A stretch of DNA of 64,000 bases from Sepioteuthis lessoniana (GCA_963585895.1 OY757921.1:50933949-50997948), one strand, 5' to 3'; counted from the first letter of the stretch, positions 11,269 to 23,380 are shown. Program-made: numbers and translations. Notes: generated from the letters alone by a model not told the origin.

Positions 11269-11352
<84 letters not shown>
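11071..11352. repeat. Paired long (TA)n tracts
   Basis: TA tracts at about 11071-11132 and 11272-11352 flank 140 bases of unique sequence. The first is bracketed by complementary ends (gactctcgc / cgcgagtc), so it can fold into a hairpin. Confidence 0.93.
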
Positions 11353-11353
<1 letters not shown>

Positions 11354-11796
11354 ATACCTTAAATATTTGTCGGAAAGCAAAAGTTATTATTTACGTTATC
11401 TTAATACAGTGCGGACTTTAACTTTTAAATATTCATTTTCTTTTGTTGTAGCTTCAAAAAATGTGGACTCTACGAATAATTTAAAATCCTGGTGTACTGT
11501 CAAATTTTTGGCTGTAGATTTAGAGTCTGTATTTGGCATTTATTTGTAGACAATTGAAATTCAGAAGAAAGTAAAAAACAAATCAAAAATATTGTATAAA
11601 GATATAGATACAGTAAAAAAAAAAGAATACTCTAATAGTATGTTTTATCAAATAATGAGAGGTCGATTGTGAGAAACCGGAAGTCACCTAGCACCGCTGT
11701 CATTGTTTCTCCCCTATTCGAATATAAATCCGCATACGCTCTATGCCGATTTTGAACACACTTTATTTGATAATTTAGGAAACTATATAAAAAATA

Positions 11797-11876
11797 AGAT
11801 ACTGAATATTCAAGTGTGTACGACCATTTTAAATGGCCATACGAAAAATGTCTGGAAACTTATCGTATGCACCTCG
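11797..11876 (-). mobile_element. Mariner (lineage 1) terminal fragment
   Basis: Reverse complement of the outer 70 bases of the mariner copy at 15356: 'taagatactgaatattcaag', 'cgaccattttaaatg', 'tctggaaacttat'. It ends against a long TA tract at 11880. No transposase remains. Confidence 0.75.
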
Positions 11877-11879
11877 TAC

Positions 11880-11953
<74 letters not shown>
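11880..11953. repeat. (TA)n microsatellite
   Basis: Over 30 TA units adjoining a mariner end. Confidence 0.96.
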
Positions 11954-11958
<5 letters not shown>

Positions 11959-12099
11959 TAATACAATAAACTTTGATTGCGAAAAATATGAATATGCAGA
12001 TGGATATAAATATCTACAAAGTTTATAACACTGGTTGTCATTTCCAACTGAACAATTATTCTAAATACACTGTTTAGAAAATATGAAGTGTGTGTAAAG

Positions 12100-12325
12100 T
12101 TTGGAGTTGGCAGTATTTAAATACCCGGGAAATAGTCCGCTAGAACCAGTAAAATTAGCGAAAGAACTGGATATCGGAGAACGAATCGAGACATCCAGAC
12201 CTCAGCACGGCTGAGATCTGCTCGGATACTAAGGTGGATCAAGAAGATCTAAAGTCACTTGTGGTCATACAGTCTTCAGTGAAAAACCAACAGTTAGTGC
12301 TGGGGTGAAAAACATCAGAAAAAGT
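12100..12325 (+). mobile_element. LINE-R 3' fragment
   Basis: Weak protein-like similarity to the terminal block: LAKELD, then IETSRPQHG and a stop-interrupted ILR-like segment, then 'cagttagtgctggggtgaaaaac', matching the 3' untranslated blocks of the copies at 32.2 and 37.3 kb. More diverged than other copies. Confidence 0.5.
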
Positions 12326-12329
12326 TAAA

Positions 12330-13330
12330 AAATAGAAATAATTGATTCAAATTTGTGATTATCCTAACTCAAAACTTGTGTTCTATGGTAAAATATTCCT
12401 CACACAGATTATCCATTTGGACTTAGAAGGAATAAAGCTGGTATCAGTCATTGTTTAGTTGCAGCTGGTCCGGCTTTGTATTGTCTTTCACACAAAACTT
12501 AAATCTCCTTCTCTCTCTGTAACAAGAGGCGATAGTATCTTAATAAAGAAAAAAGTCCATCTGAGCCAAATATAATAATCTGGTTTAATTTAAGACTCAA
12601 AGTTTTTATTTTAAACAAGTCATCTTTCAAGTTCAAGCCTTATATACAAGATATTTCTGATTTTTCTAAATGAAACAAATTGTCTTGGAGTTTTCTTTCA
12701 TATTTTTTTTGTTTCATATTATTGCACCGATCAAGTCTTTTAGAATTCTCCAAAATTTAAGCAAGCAACAATCATGTAAAAAAGTGGATTTCGATTAGAC
12801 TTTTACTATCATCGAGTCAGGTAGGGAACATGTATGACTGAGGTCTTACCAATTTAGTTGAGATGACGCATCAGCAAAAGACATTCAAATTTATAGAAAA
12901 AGTGATATTGTTCCTGATTCAACATTCTTCATATCATAATGTTTATTTCTTCTTTGGTAGGAGTGGCATATATGTTCACAATTATGTACAGCAGAATGAA
13001 AAATATGTCCCGTGGGTTGAAAAGAAAAAGGTTGTTAAAAATAACATAAGCGTTATCGAATAAAAATGAAGAAAGAGAAAGAGAACAATGGTGAAAACGC
13101 TATGACGAATTCAACCAAAATATTAATAACAATCAGATGAGCAAAGTCACATAATTTCAAAACTCTAAAAAAGCAATGAGTTCCACCAGTAATGATTAAA
13201 CAAAAGGCATGAATTCAGATTTTGTCAAACAGCGATGGACAACATAGTAGTCTTAGTTGGTTTCTCTGGCTTTAGTTGGAAACCAATCCAGAAGGATAAC
13301 CCTGAATAAAAACAAAAACAAAACCAAAAT
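12330..13330. other. Unassigned spacer
   Basis: One kilobase of AT-rich sequence with no recognised element. A 66-codon frame at 12863-13063 has no feature that would distinguish it from chance. Confidence 0.4.
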
Positions 13331-13331
13331 A

Positions 13332-14050
13332 ATGATTCAACTTTTCTATTTTATTTTTCGGTCAAAAACGAATAATGAAAGTTTTTACGGCAATTCGACG
13401 TTTTCTTTAACCGTTTGTAATTCTTGTTATGACGACGTGTGAACTCTGTGTGAGACTACCTTTCATAGATATAAACGTGATGTGGCTCAGGTTTAGGGTT
13501 CGATCTTAAGACACGACCCCCAAATATATAACGTCTCTTTCAAACGATCAGCGTTGTGTAACTACCGTCAAGATCTTACGATTGAATCAGCAAACCATTG
13601 TTTACAGATCAAACTCACCAAAGTTGAAGATAAAGAAACAACAAAGTCAACGATGGAAGTCAACTTGCTTATATAAGCAGTAAGAAATTTCCTTTCGGTG
13701 GTTGATTGCAACTTTGAACGGTGAACAACTTTCGATCACTTTCCTCTAAGTCGGAAGGTTCGTAAGTAACTAAGTGAAAATCCCGCTAGCAGTTCTTGCG
13801 TTACTTAAGTGTCTGCTTGGAAGCAAGATAGCAGTTACTCACGTTTCTCAAGCATCAACTCAACTCTATTCTTCTTGGTCTCAGCTCTGTCTCTCTCTGA
13901 TCTTCCGTGGTCTGCCAACCTCCTCACCCTACGCTTAAGGACAGCTTCTTATATATCGTTCTTAATTTGTAAAATTATACGCAATTATCTTTTGAACAAA
14001 AGAAAGATTCAACTTTTCTATTTTATTTTTTTGGCTTAAACCAAATAATG
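13332..14050. repeat. 45-bp direct repeats flanking a 625-bp segment
   Basis: The block beginning 'gattcaacttttctatttta' and ending 'aataatga' occurs at 13333-13378 and again at 14007-14049. The intervening DNA is less AT-rich and contains a TATA-like box on the reverse strand (near 13667-13677, ttatataag). It could be an LTR-type or other insertion, but no TG..CA ends or coding traces were identified. Confidence 0.45.
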
Positions 14051-14054
14051 ACAC

Positions 14055-15055
14055 TGATATAAGATATTATGGACTTACCAGATGGCCGCATCGTCGATAC
14101 CAGCTTACCTCAAGGTCTCTCTTCTCTTCGTAATTATTTTTTAACAAAACAATTATTCTCCCTTTTATCTTCATAGCTTAGAGAAATATGCGCTCTTCAA
14201 CAATACCACTCTAGACCTCCCATAGCCACTCGTAATTATCGTTTACCAAAAGATTTCCATTCTCAGTTGTTTTACTGATTTCACCATACCTCAGGATAAC
14301 CGATTATGTCTCCATGACATTTGATAAGAATGGATACAAGATACAGAACGGAACCGACAGGGGAGTGGAAGGGGTAAATACATGTTATGCCGACCTCCAC
14401 CCGTTCCTACTTTGTTATTTTCTGGTTCAATCCCACCCAGCGCATTTCCTTTAAATTGATTTCTATTTTACTCATTCAATTTTTTTCTTTATACTCATTT
14501 GAATTGCTTGATTTTTCTTTCCTAGGGATCTAATATCGTCCATCGCTTCAGATCGCTAACTGTACATACATTAAACAATATACAAATTAGCTCTATGGTT
14601 ATTTGTCACTCTGCAACGACACTGAAAATAAACTCTATTCTCTTAAACAACTTCAGAGGAGAGAGGGGATTTATAATACAGAAACCTTCATACTGCTTTT
14701 TTAGGTGTATGCAAAAATACTTGAGTAGTATTGTGACAAACATCAAGATGAACGAAAGAAGTAGACAAAAATTAATTATTCAAGGTACTTGTCTGGTAAA
14801 AAACGAAAAACATTTTGTTTATTTCAAACTCCATGAGAAATAATCAAATGGAACCGGTCCACGATACTTTTAAAAACAATAGTTAACCTGGAGTATTAGA
14901 AAAAATCTTATAATAAGATATCAATAAATACTTTTTTGTGTATATCAATTTCGTGTTCAATATCTATATAATATTAAACTAATATAAATCTAAATAAAGG
15001 AAATAATTTATTCCATGCTTAGTCTTATTAATATAAATGAAAACACCAAAAAAAA
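14055..15055. other. Unassigned spacer
   Basis: No clear gene. An open frame of 82 codons at 14595-14843 (FRGERGFIIQKPSYCFFRC...) lacks a recognised domain, and I saw no convincing splice context. Confidence 0.4.
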
Positions 15056-15061
15056 AAGTGA

Positions 15062-15079
15062 TTCTCTCTCTCTCTTTCT

Positions 15080-15146
<67 letters not shown>

Positions 15147-15147
15147 G
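15062..15147. repeat. (CT)n then (TA)n microsatellites
   Basis: A short CT run is followed by about 27 TA units. Confidence 0.95.
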
Positions 15148-15355
15148 AAAAAGTTATCAACAGAACCAATCGTTATTTAAGTTCAGTATTTCAGGCATTT
15201 CAAGTAAACAAATCTAGTGGTTTCTCAATTTAAAAAGTTTTCTCTATCTGACCTCAAAACAAATAAAATCCCGTTAATGTCTGAATAATTATTGAAATTT
15301 GTTTATAAAATTTCGCTAAGAAATAGATTTCTACTTTACCTGATGCCATAACATA

Positions 15356-16267
15356 CGTGGTGCATTGAATAAGTTTGCAGACTTTTTTGTACAGGCATTT
15401 AAAATTGTCGTAGACTCTTGAGAATACAGTATCTTATTGCTATACATCTTATGAGATGATTAACCAATTTTTATGACCAATTTCGGGTCCAAATGAACAG
15501 ATAGAGCAGCAATTGGAATACACCCTACCAAAGCCTGATCGTCACAGCTGGTGAATTTCAAAAATGCAATCTGAACGTGAGGACATTTTGGAGGAACAAT
15601 ATACAATAAAATTGTATTTTAAACTTGGAAAAATGCCACAGAAATGTATGGGATACTTCAGACTGCTTTTCGACCATCTTGTATGAATCGAGCATCAGTT
15701 TTGAGCGGCATAAGAGATTCAAGGAATGCCGGGAGTCTGTGAGGGGCGATGAAAGGTGTGGGAGGAGTCAGGGAGTCAATGTTCCCGAGTTGATTGGCCA
15801 AAGGGTTAGGGTTAGGGTTACTACGTTGAGGTTTTAAGGGAGTTGAGCAAGAGATTCCATCGGAAGAGGCCAGCTCTCTTGAAATCGGGTCAGTGGCATT
15901 TCCACCAGGACAATGCACCAGTCCACAACCCCATCCTTGTCACTGACTATTTGACTACGATGGGCATCAAGACAGTTCGTCACCCTCCCTATAGTCCAGA
16001 CCTTGCCCCCTGTGACCTTTGGTTATTCCCTAAGCTCAGAGGGTGTCGTTATGAGACAATTGAGGAGATAAAAGGGGCTGTGACGAAGGTCATTGACACG
16101 CTCACATAAGAAGACTTTCATAGGGCCTTCCAGAAGTTGCTTGAACGGTACAACAAGTGCATTGCAGCCGGAGGAGATTACTTCGAAGTGGACTAGAGTT
16201 TCATGTGTGTACTATCAATAAAAGTGTCCATACGAAAAAATTCTGGAAACTTATTTAATGATGCTCG
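15356..16267 (+). mobile_element. Internally deleted mariner (lineage 1), copy 2
   Basis: About 912 bp between TA dinucleotides at 15354 and 16268. The transposase N-terminus (MQSEREDILEEQY..., 15562 on, helix-turn-helix region) is followed by a deletion junction at about 15805-15830 made of three ttaggg units. The C-terminal part (15843-16109) retains the second catalytic Asp (HQDNAPVH) and the third (SPDLAPCD), with the 34-residue spacing typical of mariner. The first Asp is deleted and other frames are broken, so it is non-autonomous. It shares its junction with copy 1. Confidence 0.9.
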
Positions 16268-16269
16268 TA

Positions 16270-16838
16270 ATTCGTTACATTACGATGAGAACTTAGCGAG
16301 ACCCACTTTGTATGACCGGTGCCCCTTCCCATATAACACAATAACGCAGTTCACGTCTCGAGAAATATAGAAACGGCAGCCTGTATTGCTTGGTATTCAC
16401 TTCGAAGTTCGAATATGAAGATTTCAGACTGTTTTCCGTCATTCTGAGGATATATTGACGAATATCAAACATCCTGTCCAAATCATAGTGTTTAGTGCTA
16501 TCTCCAGCGAAGACGTTATACCGGCAGTTATCTTCCTGCAGATTCAGAGGAGAGAACTAAATCAAGTGGTTGGAGGAGGTAGTCTTGACCCGGAGTAAAA
16601 TGGTGGGTACTGGAAGACCCTACGCCTGCCACAGAACTGCACTATGTCACACAAGCAAGAAAACCAAATGTTAGTCAGGAGAAAGTTTCTGCGACTACAT
16701 TAATCCTTTCTTCGAATAAATTTAATCTATAGTATTTCAAGATATTTTTATGAAATTTGGTGAACACTTCTGATATAGTGAGATGTCAGAGTTATTTTAC
16801 TTTTTGTGTAATTTAGACGACAGTTACTCATCGTTATC
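16270..16838. other. Unassigned spacer
   Basis: Less AT-rich than average, but no gene or repeat family recognised. Confidence 0.4.
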
Positions 16839-16874
16839 TATCTATCTATCTATCTATCTATCTTGAGAATATGC

Positions 16875-16931
<57 letters not shown>
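16839..16931. repeat. (ATCT)n and (TG)n microsatellites
   Basis: Six tetranucleotide units at 16839-16863, then about 29 TG units at 16874-16931. Confidence 0.97.
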
Positions 16932-16932
<1 letters not shown>

Positions 16933-17038
16933 ATAATACATATTATATATATAGATATATAAAGACACTTTGCATTTCAAAAATAAGTGAATAAAAGTAG
17001 AAAAACAAATTTATTTTTGAAAGTGAGAAGGAAAAGAA

Positions 17039-17060
17039 CGATAGATAGATAGATAGATAA

Positions 17061-17115
<55 letters not shown>
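17039..17115. repeat. (GATA)n and (GA)n microsatellites
   Basis: Five gata units, then about 25 GA units. Confidence 0.97.
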
Positions 17116-17118
<3 letters not shown>

Positions 17119-17119
17119 G

Positions 17120-17600
17120 CAAAGGCGTAATGAAAAGGGAAAAGGAGAGCAAAAAGGATGTCGGGGGAAAGTTTACACTCTACAATGGATGATCGCCAAA
17201 ATTAATGTTTACTTTTCATTGCTAGGTAAACGTCAACAACTCAAGTGGCTGCCATTGAAGCATTAGACACAAGCAGCACAGAATGAAGAAAGTCAAGTAT
17301 AATTATCAAGATTATATGAGTTTCTTATTTTTAATTTTTAACTTTCAGAGGACAGTAATTAAAAGTACTGGTAAAAGTTAACTGGCCCATTGCCAGCGAT
17401 GATTGAGGAAAAGAAATATATAATTAATGATGAAAAATGAAGAACAATAAAGAAACTATTCTTTTGATAAAATTTACCCTATCTACCAATATCAACAAAA
17501 AGAATATCTGAAAAAGATTTTCATCCATCTGACGCACTGGATTATAAATTTATTTATAATTAAATATACATTGACAACTCAGAAAATATCTCAGTTGATC
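17120..17600. other. Unassigned spacer
   Basis: AT-rich sequence with no supported feature. Confidence 0.4.
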
Positions 17601-17619
17601 ACAATTTCTTACCTTCTCA

Positions 17620-17885
17620 GCCTCTTTATCTATTCGTTTCCATCTTTCTGTCTCTCTTGTCTTTCATTATCTCTGTCTAACATTCTCTGCCTCTTTCTCT
17701 TTTTGGTTTTTCTTTGTCTCTTTCTTTTGTCTTTCTTTCTCTCTTTCTTACACTCTCTGCCTCTTTCTCTCTTTTTTCTCTTTGTCTTTTTGTCTTGTCC
17801 TTCCTTCTCTCTTTTTTACAATCTCTGCCTCTTTCTATTTTTTCTTTGTCTTTTCTCTTGTCTTCCCTTCTTGCTTTCTATCATA
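17620..17885. repeat. Pyrimidine-rich minisatellite, unit about 69 bp
   Basis: Three units start with 'ctctgcctctttct' at about 17681, 17751 and 17819 (lengths 70, 68 and about 65). The + strand is nearly all C and T. The overlapping Ser/Leu/Phe-rich open frames (up to 120 codons) follow from composition and are not treated as genes. A polypurine-polypyrimidine tract of this length can adopt triplex structures. Confidence 0.85.
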
Positions 17886-17889
17886 ACTA

Positions 17890-18354
17890 CTTCTTTATCG
17901 CTTTGTTTCATCCTCATATGTACTGGTGTCTAATACCTTCCCTGAAAACTGAAATTTAAATATATTATTATGTTGATGTATTTCAAATGATAATCATTAT
18001 TTTTTACTGGAATTTTCCCTTGATTTTGATATTCAGTTGTTACAAAACTTTGTTTAATCTAGCACACAGGTATGACGGGTGTGTTTCTAGTTGACAATCA
18101 AATGCTCAATGTTAAAGATGTGATTTGTTGGTTGGTTTGACCTTGATAAGAAAGTAGTGGATCATGGGGAGGACAAGATTGGTGATATCGCCGAATACGA
18201 TCCGTAACCATGAGCCACGAGGCTTAAGACCTTATTAAGGAACAGTCACCGGATAACAACCAAGAAGCAGTATTATATTCTTCACCAACTCAAAAGTTGG
18301 AGTTAAGATCATCTCTCAAGATGTCCTATTCGGTGTGGAGTCTTCAAGTAACGA

Positions 18355-18355
<1 letters not shown>
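17890..18355. other. Unassigned spacer
   Basis: No recognised gene or repeat family. Confidence 0.4.

Positions 18356-18417
<62 letters not shown>
18356..18417. repeat. (TA)n microsatellite
   Basis: About 31 TA units. Confidence 0.97.
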
Positions 18418-18421
<4 letters not shown>

Positions 18422-18735
18422 GGTTAAAATCACGAAACTTAACTTTTTTATGATCTTATATTTTTTTCTCTTTCTATCATAAACAAGATAGCAGGTGAAA
18501 AAAAAATAGCAAGAGAAAAAATTGTATCAGGATCCAATTGATAAAGAAGTTGCCCTAAGTTTTGCTCCCGAATGCTTTCTAAAATATATATTTTTCGTCA
18601 TTAGGGGATTTTTTATTGTTTTTTTTTTTTTTCAGCAGACGGGAATTTATCCGTGTTATTACTATGGGTTGTAGTTATATGATGTTTGATGGCAATAGCA
18701 TCAGAGAGGTGGTATGTAAGACGACAAGAGACGGA

Positions 18736-19225
18736 GGTTTGTTTGTTTGTTTGGGTTTTATGGCATATCAACCTTTTTAGGTTACTTAATGCCAAATCCA
18801 TTTTTGTACAAATAAAAAGTTCTATTTCAAACAATTTAGTATAGCATAAGTTCACAGTTTGACAGTAAAAACATTTTGATTTTAAGCTATTCAGTTTAGT
18901 CAAACAGTTCTAATCCAAACAATTCAATTTAGTATAAGTACGCAGTTCAAATGTCAAAACTGTTGTATTTAAAAGAATCAATTTAGCATAAGTACACAGT
19001 TTAGTTATATTTGACTCATAAATAAGACCCTATCAGGTGCTACAACTCCTGGCCAGAGTGGACCTGCGAACGATGGCAATGAAGGGGTACTCCGCATTCC
19101 TCAAAGCTCATGCATTACTGGAATCTTGCTATCAGTGCCAAATTCAGGACACTCGTTGGGGATGGGTCTTACCCCTCTGCAGATGTGTAGTCGATGTATT
19201 CAACAGCCCCAGTCGACTGGGCAAG
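18736..19225 (-). mobile_element. Family A retroposon
   Basis: The low-coordinate end starts with (GTTT)n, the complement of a short (AAAC)n tail, then the shared tail (tttatggcatatcaacc). Subrepeats at 18815-19010 follow, then the conserved block at 19020-19225 ending 'cagtcgactgggcaaga'. Same order as the copies at 9.2 and 43.3 kb. Confidence 0.75.
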
Positions 19226-19236
19226 AGACGTTGGTA

Positions 19237-19238
<2 letters not shown>

Positions 19239-19293
<55 letters not shown>
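19239..19293. repeat. (TA)n microsatellite
   Basis: About 27 TA units between family A and family G. Confidence 0.96.
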
Positions 19294-19298
<5 letters not shown>

Positions 19299-19745
19299 TC
19301 AGCTATGCAGATATCATTATGAGTTTTTATGGAGATGCTTTATCGGGCCCCTGTAAAATATCTTCGAGAAATTCTTGTTAGAAGTGAAAGTTGAAACTTC
19401 TCGTTTTATTTATTTATTCCTTTATCTATAAGTCATTTATTGCTTATTATAAGACCTGATTAAAATTCTTTGAACTTTAATTTCGTTCAGGTATATGGAT
19501 GCTAGATAAAGGACCGGAGCAATACAACACGGAATGTTTGCTCCTTCTTATCAGGTGGTTTTCATAATATTAGTCATTTTAATGGTATTATTGTCTTCAG
19601 TACTCTACATTTCTGATTGCTATTAAAATGTCAAAAATCTGTCAAACACCAATGCCACAGATGCCAGCCAATATTCGCTTCGGGTTAGAAAGGCATAAAC
19701 TATCCGTAGGCCTCTATCTGAGGGGTTCGAATCCTTCAATATTAA
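19293..19745 (-). mobile_element. Family G repeat, copy 1
   Basis: Aligns with 22617-23035: both begin 'ttagaatcrgct' after a TA tract and both end 'cctctatctg'. The best-conserved part is 19600-19720 (ttgctattaaaatgtc..., ccacagatgcc). On the reverse strand a B-box-like ggattcgaacccc lies at about 19725-19737, suggesting a tRNA-derived SINE read from high to low coordinate. Confidence 0.6.
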
Positions 19746-20225
19746 GAAATCGATATCTTTAGAGACACTGAATTGTTGACGTGTATGAATGGTTTGTGTG
19801 GAAGAATTCGAAGGTTTTAGTCTAAATCTTATTAAGGAGAGTGCTTTGTCCACTTGATTTAATCCATTGTGTAAATACTTCAGAAAATGAACAGAAAGGT
19901 CTTGGATTTAAATATTTATATCAAAGACTGTAGTGATAGTTATGTTATTGTTGGCAGTACATGTCAGAGTAACCAGTTTTTTAAGGTTGATGTCACCGAT
20001 AATCGAACAAGAAGATATTATGGTTAACTTACTAGAAAATAAAATACTTGAATTAAAAGAACACTTAGAAAAAATATTATGGTCACCATACTCAAATCGG
20101 TTATAATATCGACATAGTATCTTTTTCGCAAATTATGACGACAATAACTTTGATATTAGTGATAGAGGTAAGGAATGTGTAAATATCTTATGATTGGTAG
20201 ATTGATTTTAATTCCATACTAACCT
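19745..20225. other. Unassigned spacer
   Basis: No supported gene or repeat. Confidence 0.35.
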
Positions 20226-20229
20226 GTCT

Positions 20230-20765
20230 CGACTTATTTTATACCTAGAAGTAAGAAAATCATATAAAGTGTGTATTTATATTAATATATTTTGTGTACT
20301 TGTTTCTAAAGAGTTTTTTGGACACAGTTTTATCATATCAAGTATTCCTATCTGATACAAAAAAGACTTGAACCCAGTTGTGTGGTTTCAATATTCCTAT
20401 CTAATATTGATAATTATATAATTCAAGGAAATTATTTTTATTTAATAATCGTCATTTGTTTGCACACAGTTATATGCTTTTAAGTTACTGGTTATAATCC
20501 TTAGTAAACCATAATAGCTTCAAGTAACTATTCTTAATACAAATAATTTACAGTTGTATAGTATCAAGTATTCCTAACTAATTAAATTATTTCTTAAACG
20601 GATGTAACTGACCCGTAGATAAGTTACTATCACTCGCAAAGTGGACTTGGGAATAATGGCAATGATTGGTTACCAACGCTTGTGGAATTTTAACTCATGC
20701 TTTATCAATTACGCACACTGAATTTGACCCTAAGCTGCCTCCAGTGGTGAGTCTCATGTTCTGAA
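20230..20765 (-). repeat. Family A-like diverged repeat (A2)
   Basis: Shares 'tatcaagtattcctatct', 'cttaatacaaata', 'tgacccgtagataag' and 'gtggacttgggaataatggcaatga' blocks with copies at 53.8 and 58.3 kb and, more distantly, with family A. No coding capacity. Confidence 0.5.
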
Positions 20766-20770
20766 ACTTG

Positions 20771-20772
<2 letters not shown>

Positions 20773-20842
<70 letters not shown>
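20773..20842. repeat. (GA)n microsatellite
   Basis: About 35 GA units with one interruption. Confidence 0.97.
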
Positions 20843-20845
<3 letters not shown>

Positions 20846-21179
20846 TTGTTATTTGTTCTTTGTCATTATTCTCAGGTTCATTGTAATTCAGAATGGTAAT
20901 ACCTAGTATGTCACCCATCAAATGGTGAAATAGTTCTGTTTGAGGTAATGAAGTGTGAACTTGTTTAAAATGATTTGGAAGATGTATTTTTATTGTATAT
21001 ATTGAATACATTAATTGTTGAATTACTCCAGCACGGGCTGATGTCCTCTCAGCAAGGATTAGAATACGCTGATTGTATTCACTAGAGAGGAATACTCTCC
21101 CTAAAAAAGAGTGTCCTGGTTATGGTACTAAACTGGCTCTTGTGGTGAGGCTCCAGTTCTGGTGAACAAAGGAATATAA

Positions 21180-21440
21180 AGTACCTCCTCATTTCCACTA
21201 TTTCTGGATCCGTGCTGATTCGAAGAAATAAGACCTGTTAGCGTGTCAAAAATTACTTGGGTTCGATAGGGGACAGTAATCGTAATCGCCGTGCGCAAAA
21301 ATTGAAGAAACAAATGCACAAAACAAAAATGCTAATAAAAATGTGCGCAATTTTCTAAAATTTAGACCTAAAATAACCCTGGACGCATTGATATGTCATT
21401 AAAATCAATCAGTCAGCGAAGGTTGATTTGCCGTAAAATC
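21180..21440 (+). repeat. Diverged repeat with SINE-like tail
   Basis: The end at 21395-21440 (aaggttgatttgccgtaaaa followed by tcaatcaatc) is a mutated form of the tail shared by SINE-B and family A. The preceding block 'gcattgatatgtcattaaaatc' resembles the ends at 46.2 and 57.3 kb. Confidence 0.45.
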
Positions 21441-21444
21441 AATC

Positions 21445-22190
21445 AATCAACAAATCAAGTGATTTCAAACAGTAGCACATTACCCATGATGATCATCATC
21501 TATGACCTTAAACCAAGGCTTAGCCTAGCGTAGTATATACGCGTAAAATCAAGACACGATAATATTAATACAAAAACCTTATGGAGTATACTATTCACTG
21601 TTACAAATAAAATAGTTTGTATGCAGTTGTTGACGTGTTTCTTAGATTTTATGTAAGCTCTCCCAGGGTCTAACAGTTGTTCGGACTGTTGGTTAGACGG
21701 TCATTGTCGTCTCTGAGGATTCTAAATCCATTCTTCAGAAGCACAGCGGGAGTTTTCCGGAATTAAAGAGCACCAAAGAGAATTATTAGATAATCCAAAT
21801 TTCTGCAGTTGATGGATTTACGTCTGCAGATGACAGTTTTCAATTAAATCAGGATATTCACATTCAATATTAGTCGTGGCGCAGTTATTCTCGACAAGCA
21901 GGGCCCACAAGAATTCGTAAATCAGGTAATTTTTATCATGAACGTTTGGTAATCGCCTTACGAACAGATAGATGTAAATATTTCCAGTTACAGACACAGC
22001 AACGATTTGAAAAAAGTTCTAAAATTACCATATGTACTGTCCTATAAGACTTGTATCTTATACGAGCATCTGGGGGATTAATATCCGCCGTCACTCAACT
22101 TTAACCTCTAGCTATTGTAAGTAGTTTACTACTTACCTAAAGTTTATTCCGAAGGAAAATGCGTATTATAATCTCTCCCCACTTCTCTCT
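21445..22190. other. Unassigned spacer
   Basis: AT-rich, without recognised genes or repeat families. Confidence 0.4.
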
Positions 22191-22585
22191 CTCAATATAT
22201 ATATATATATATTCGAAGACTATTATTAGTTCAACGAGACAAACGCAAATATTCTAAAATGAATTTGTCCGCAAATTATTTCAAATTTCATATTTATTCA
22301 TTTGTTATTTATTTATTTATCAATCTATTCATGATTATTCCATATATTTTTAATACACGTATTTTTGACATTTCAGTCCCTCACAGGCGGCGTTTGAATT
22401 TTGGCTGAGTTTTTTAATAGTATATTATATATTGGTTTGATAGGTTGCTTTGATTTTGTTTCATTCTAGTTTTTGTGTCTCTAATTGTGCGATTCCACAA
22501 TTAACTGCAATTTTAAATAGCCTCAAAGCAAATGTTTCTGAGAGATTTGAACAATTTTTACTATAAACTAATTCCTAAAACCCTA

Positions 22586-22593
<8 letters not shown>

Positions 22594-22619
<26 letters not shown>
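22594..22619. repeat. (TA)n microsatellite
   Basis: About 13 TA units directly before family G copy 2. A shorter TA run lies at 22195-22212. Confidence 0.93.
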
Positions 22620-22624
<5 letters not shown>

Positions 22625-23035
22625 TCGGCTTCGTAGATTTCCTCATGACTTTGTATAAAATAAGTCTATTAAATATAGATATAACAAAGATTTTATAAAT
22701 CATTTTTTTGTTTTTTTTGTTATTTATAAATTATTTATTGTTTAACTCACAACTTGTTTCTAATTCTCGTAAATTCTTTTATAGGGAGGATTCAAGTGTA
22801 TTACTACTAAATAAAGCACAGTAGTAATGCAGCACATTGTGTTTGCATCGATTTATCTTGCGATTTTCGTAATACTCGTTATTTTTTTCCGACAGTATTA
22901 TCTTCAGTGCTCTGCAGATCTAATTGCCATTAAAATGTCAAATATCTGTCAACCACTGATGCCACAGATGCCTACCAATATTTACTTGAGATTAGAAAAA
23001 CAGGAAATATTCATACGCCTCTATCTCTGTCGGTC
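22617..23035 (-). mobile_element. Family G repeat, copy 2
   Basis: Second copy of the repeat at 19293-19745, same orientation. The + strand reading frame through 22910-23030 stays open in both copies (LIAIKMSNICQ here, LIAIKMSKICQ there). This may reflect short divergence rather than coding, because the upstream frames differ. Confidence 0.6.
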
Positions 23036-23380
23036 TGTCTGTCTCTCTCTATATATATATGGAAAATTTGGAAATATATCCAAGTGTATGAAAATGAAGT
23101 GATGAAAAAACAGAAGGTCTTCTGAAGATGTTTTCACACCAAAATACTATAAAATACCAACCGTTTTTGTTTGTTTTTTTTTCAGTTTTTTCCTTATTAG
23201 GTTAGATTGATGCTGAGAAATTACAAAATCCCTTGATTAAAATATTTCGGTTTCATCTTTTATAAATATTTAGAAAGATCGATCGTAAATATGTGGTCGA
23301 ATTAAACAGAGATAGAAAGGTTAATAATAATTAATGGAATGTTTATCATAGATATGAACAAAAGAATATAGATATTAACA

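Noticed and set aside
15800..15830. Interstitial telomere array
   Set aside because: Only three ttaggg units, located at a mariner deletion junction and shared with another mariner copy, so not a telomere fusion or true telomeric array.
17571..17933. 120-codon Leu/Phe/Ser-rich membrane-like protein
   Set aside because: Produced by the pyrimidine-rich minisatellite; there is no independent coding evidence.
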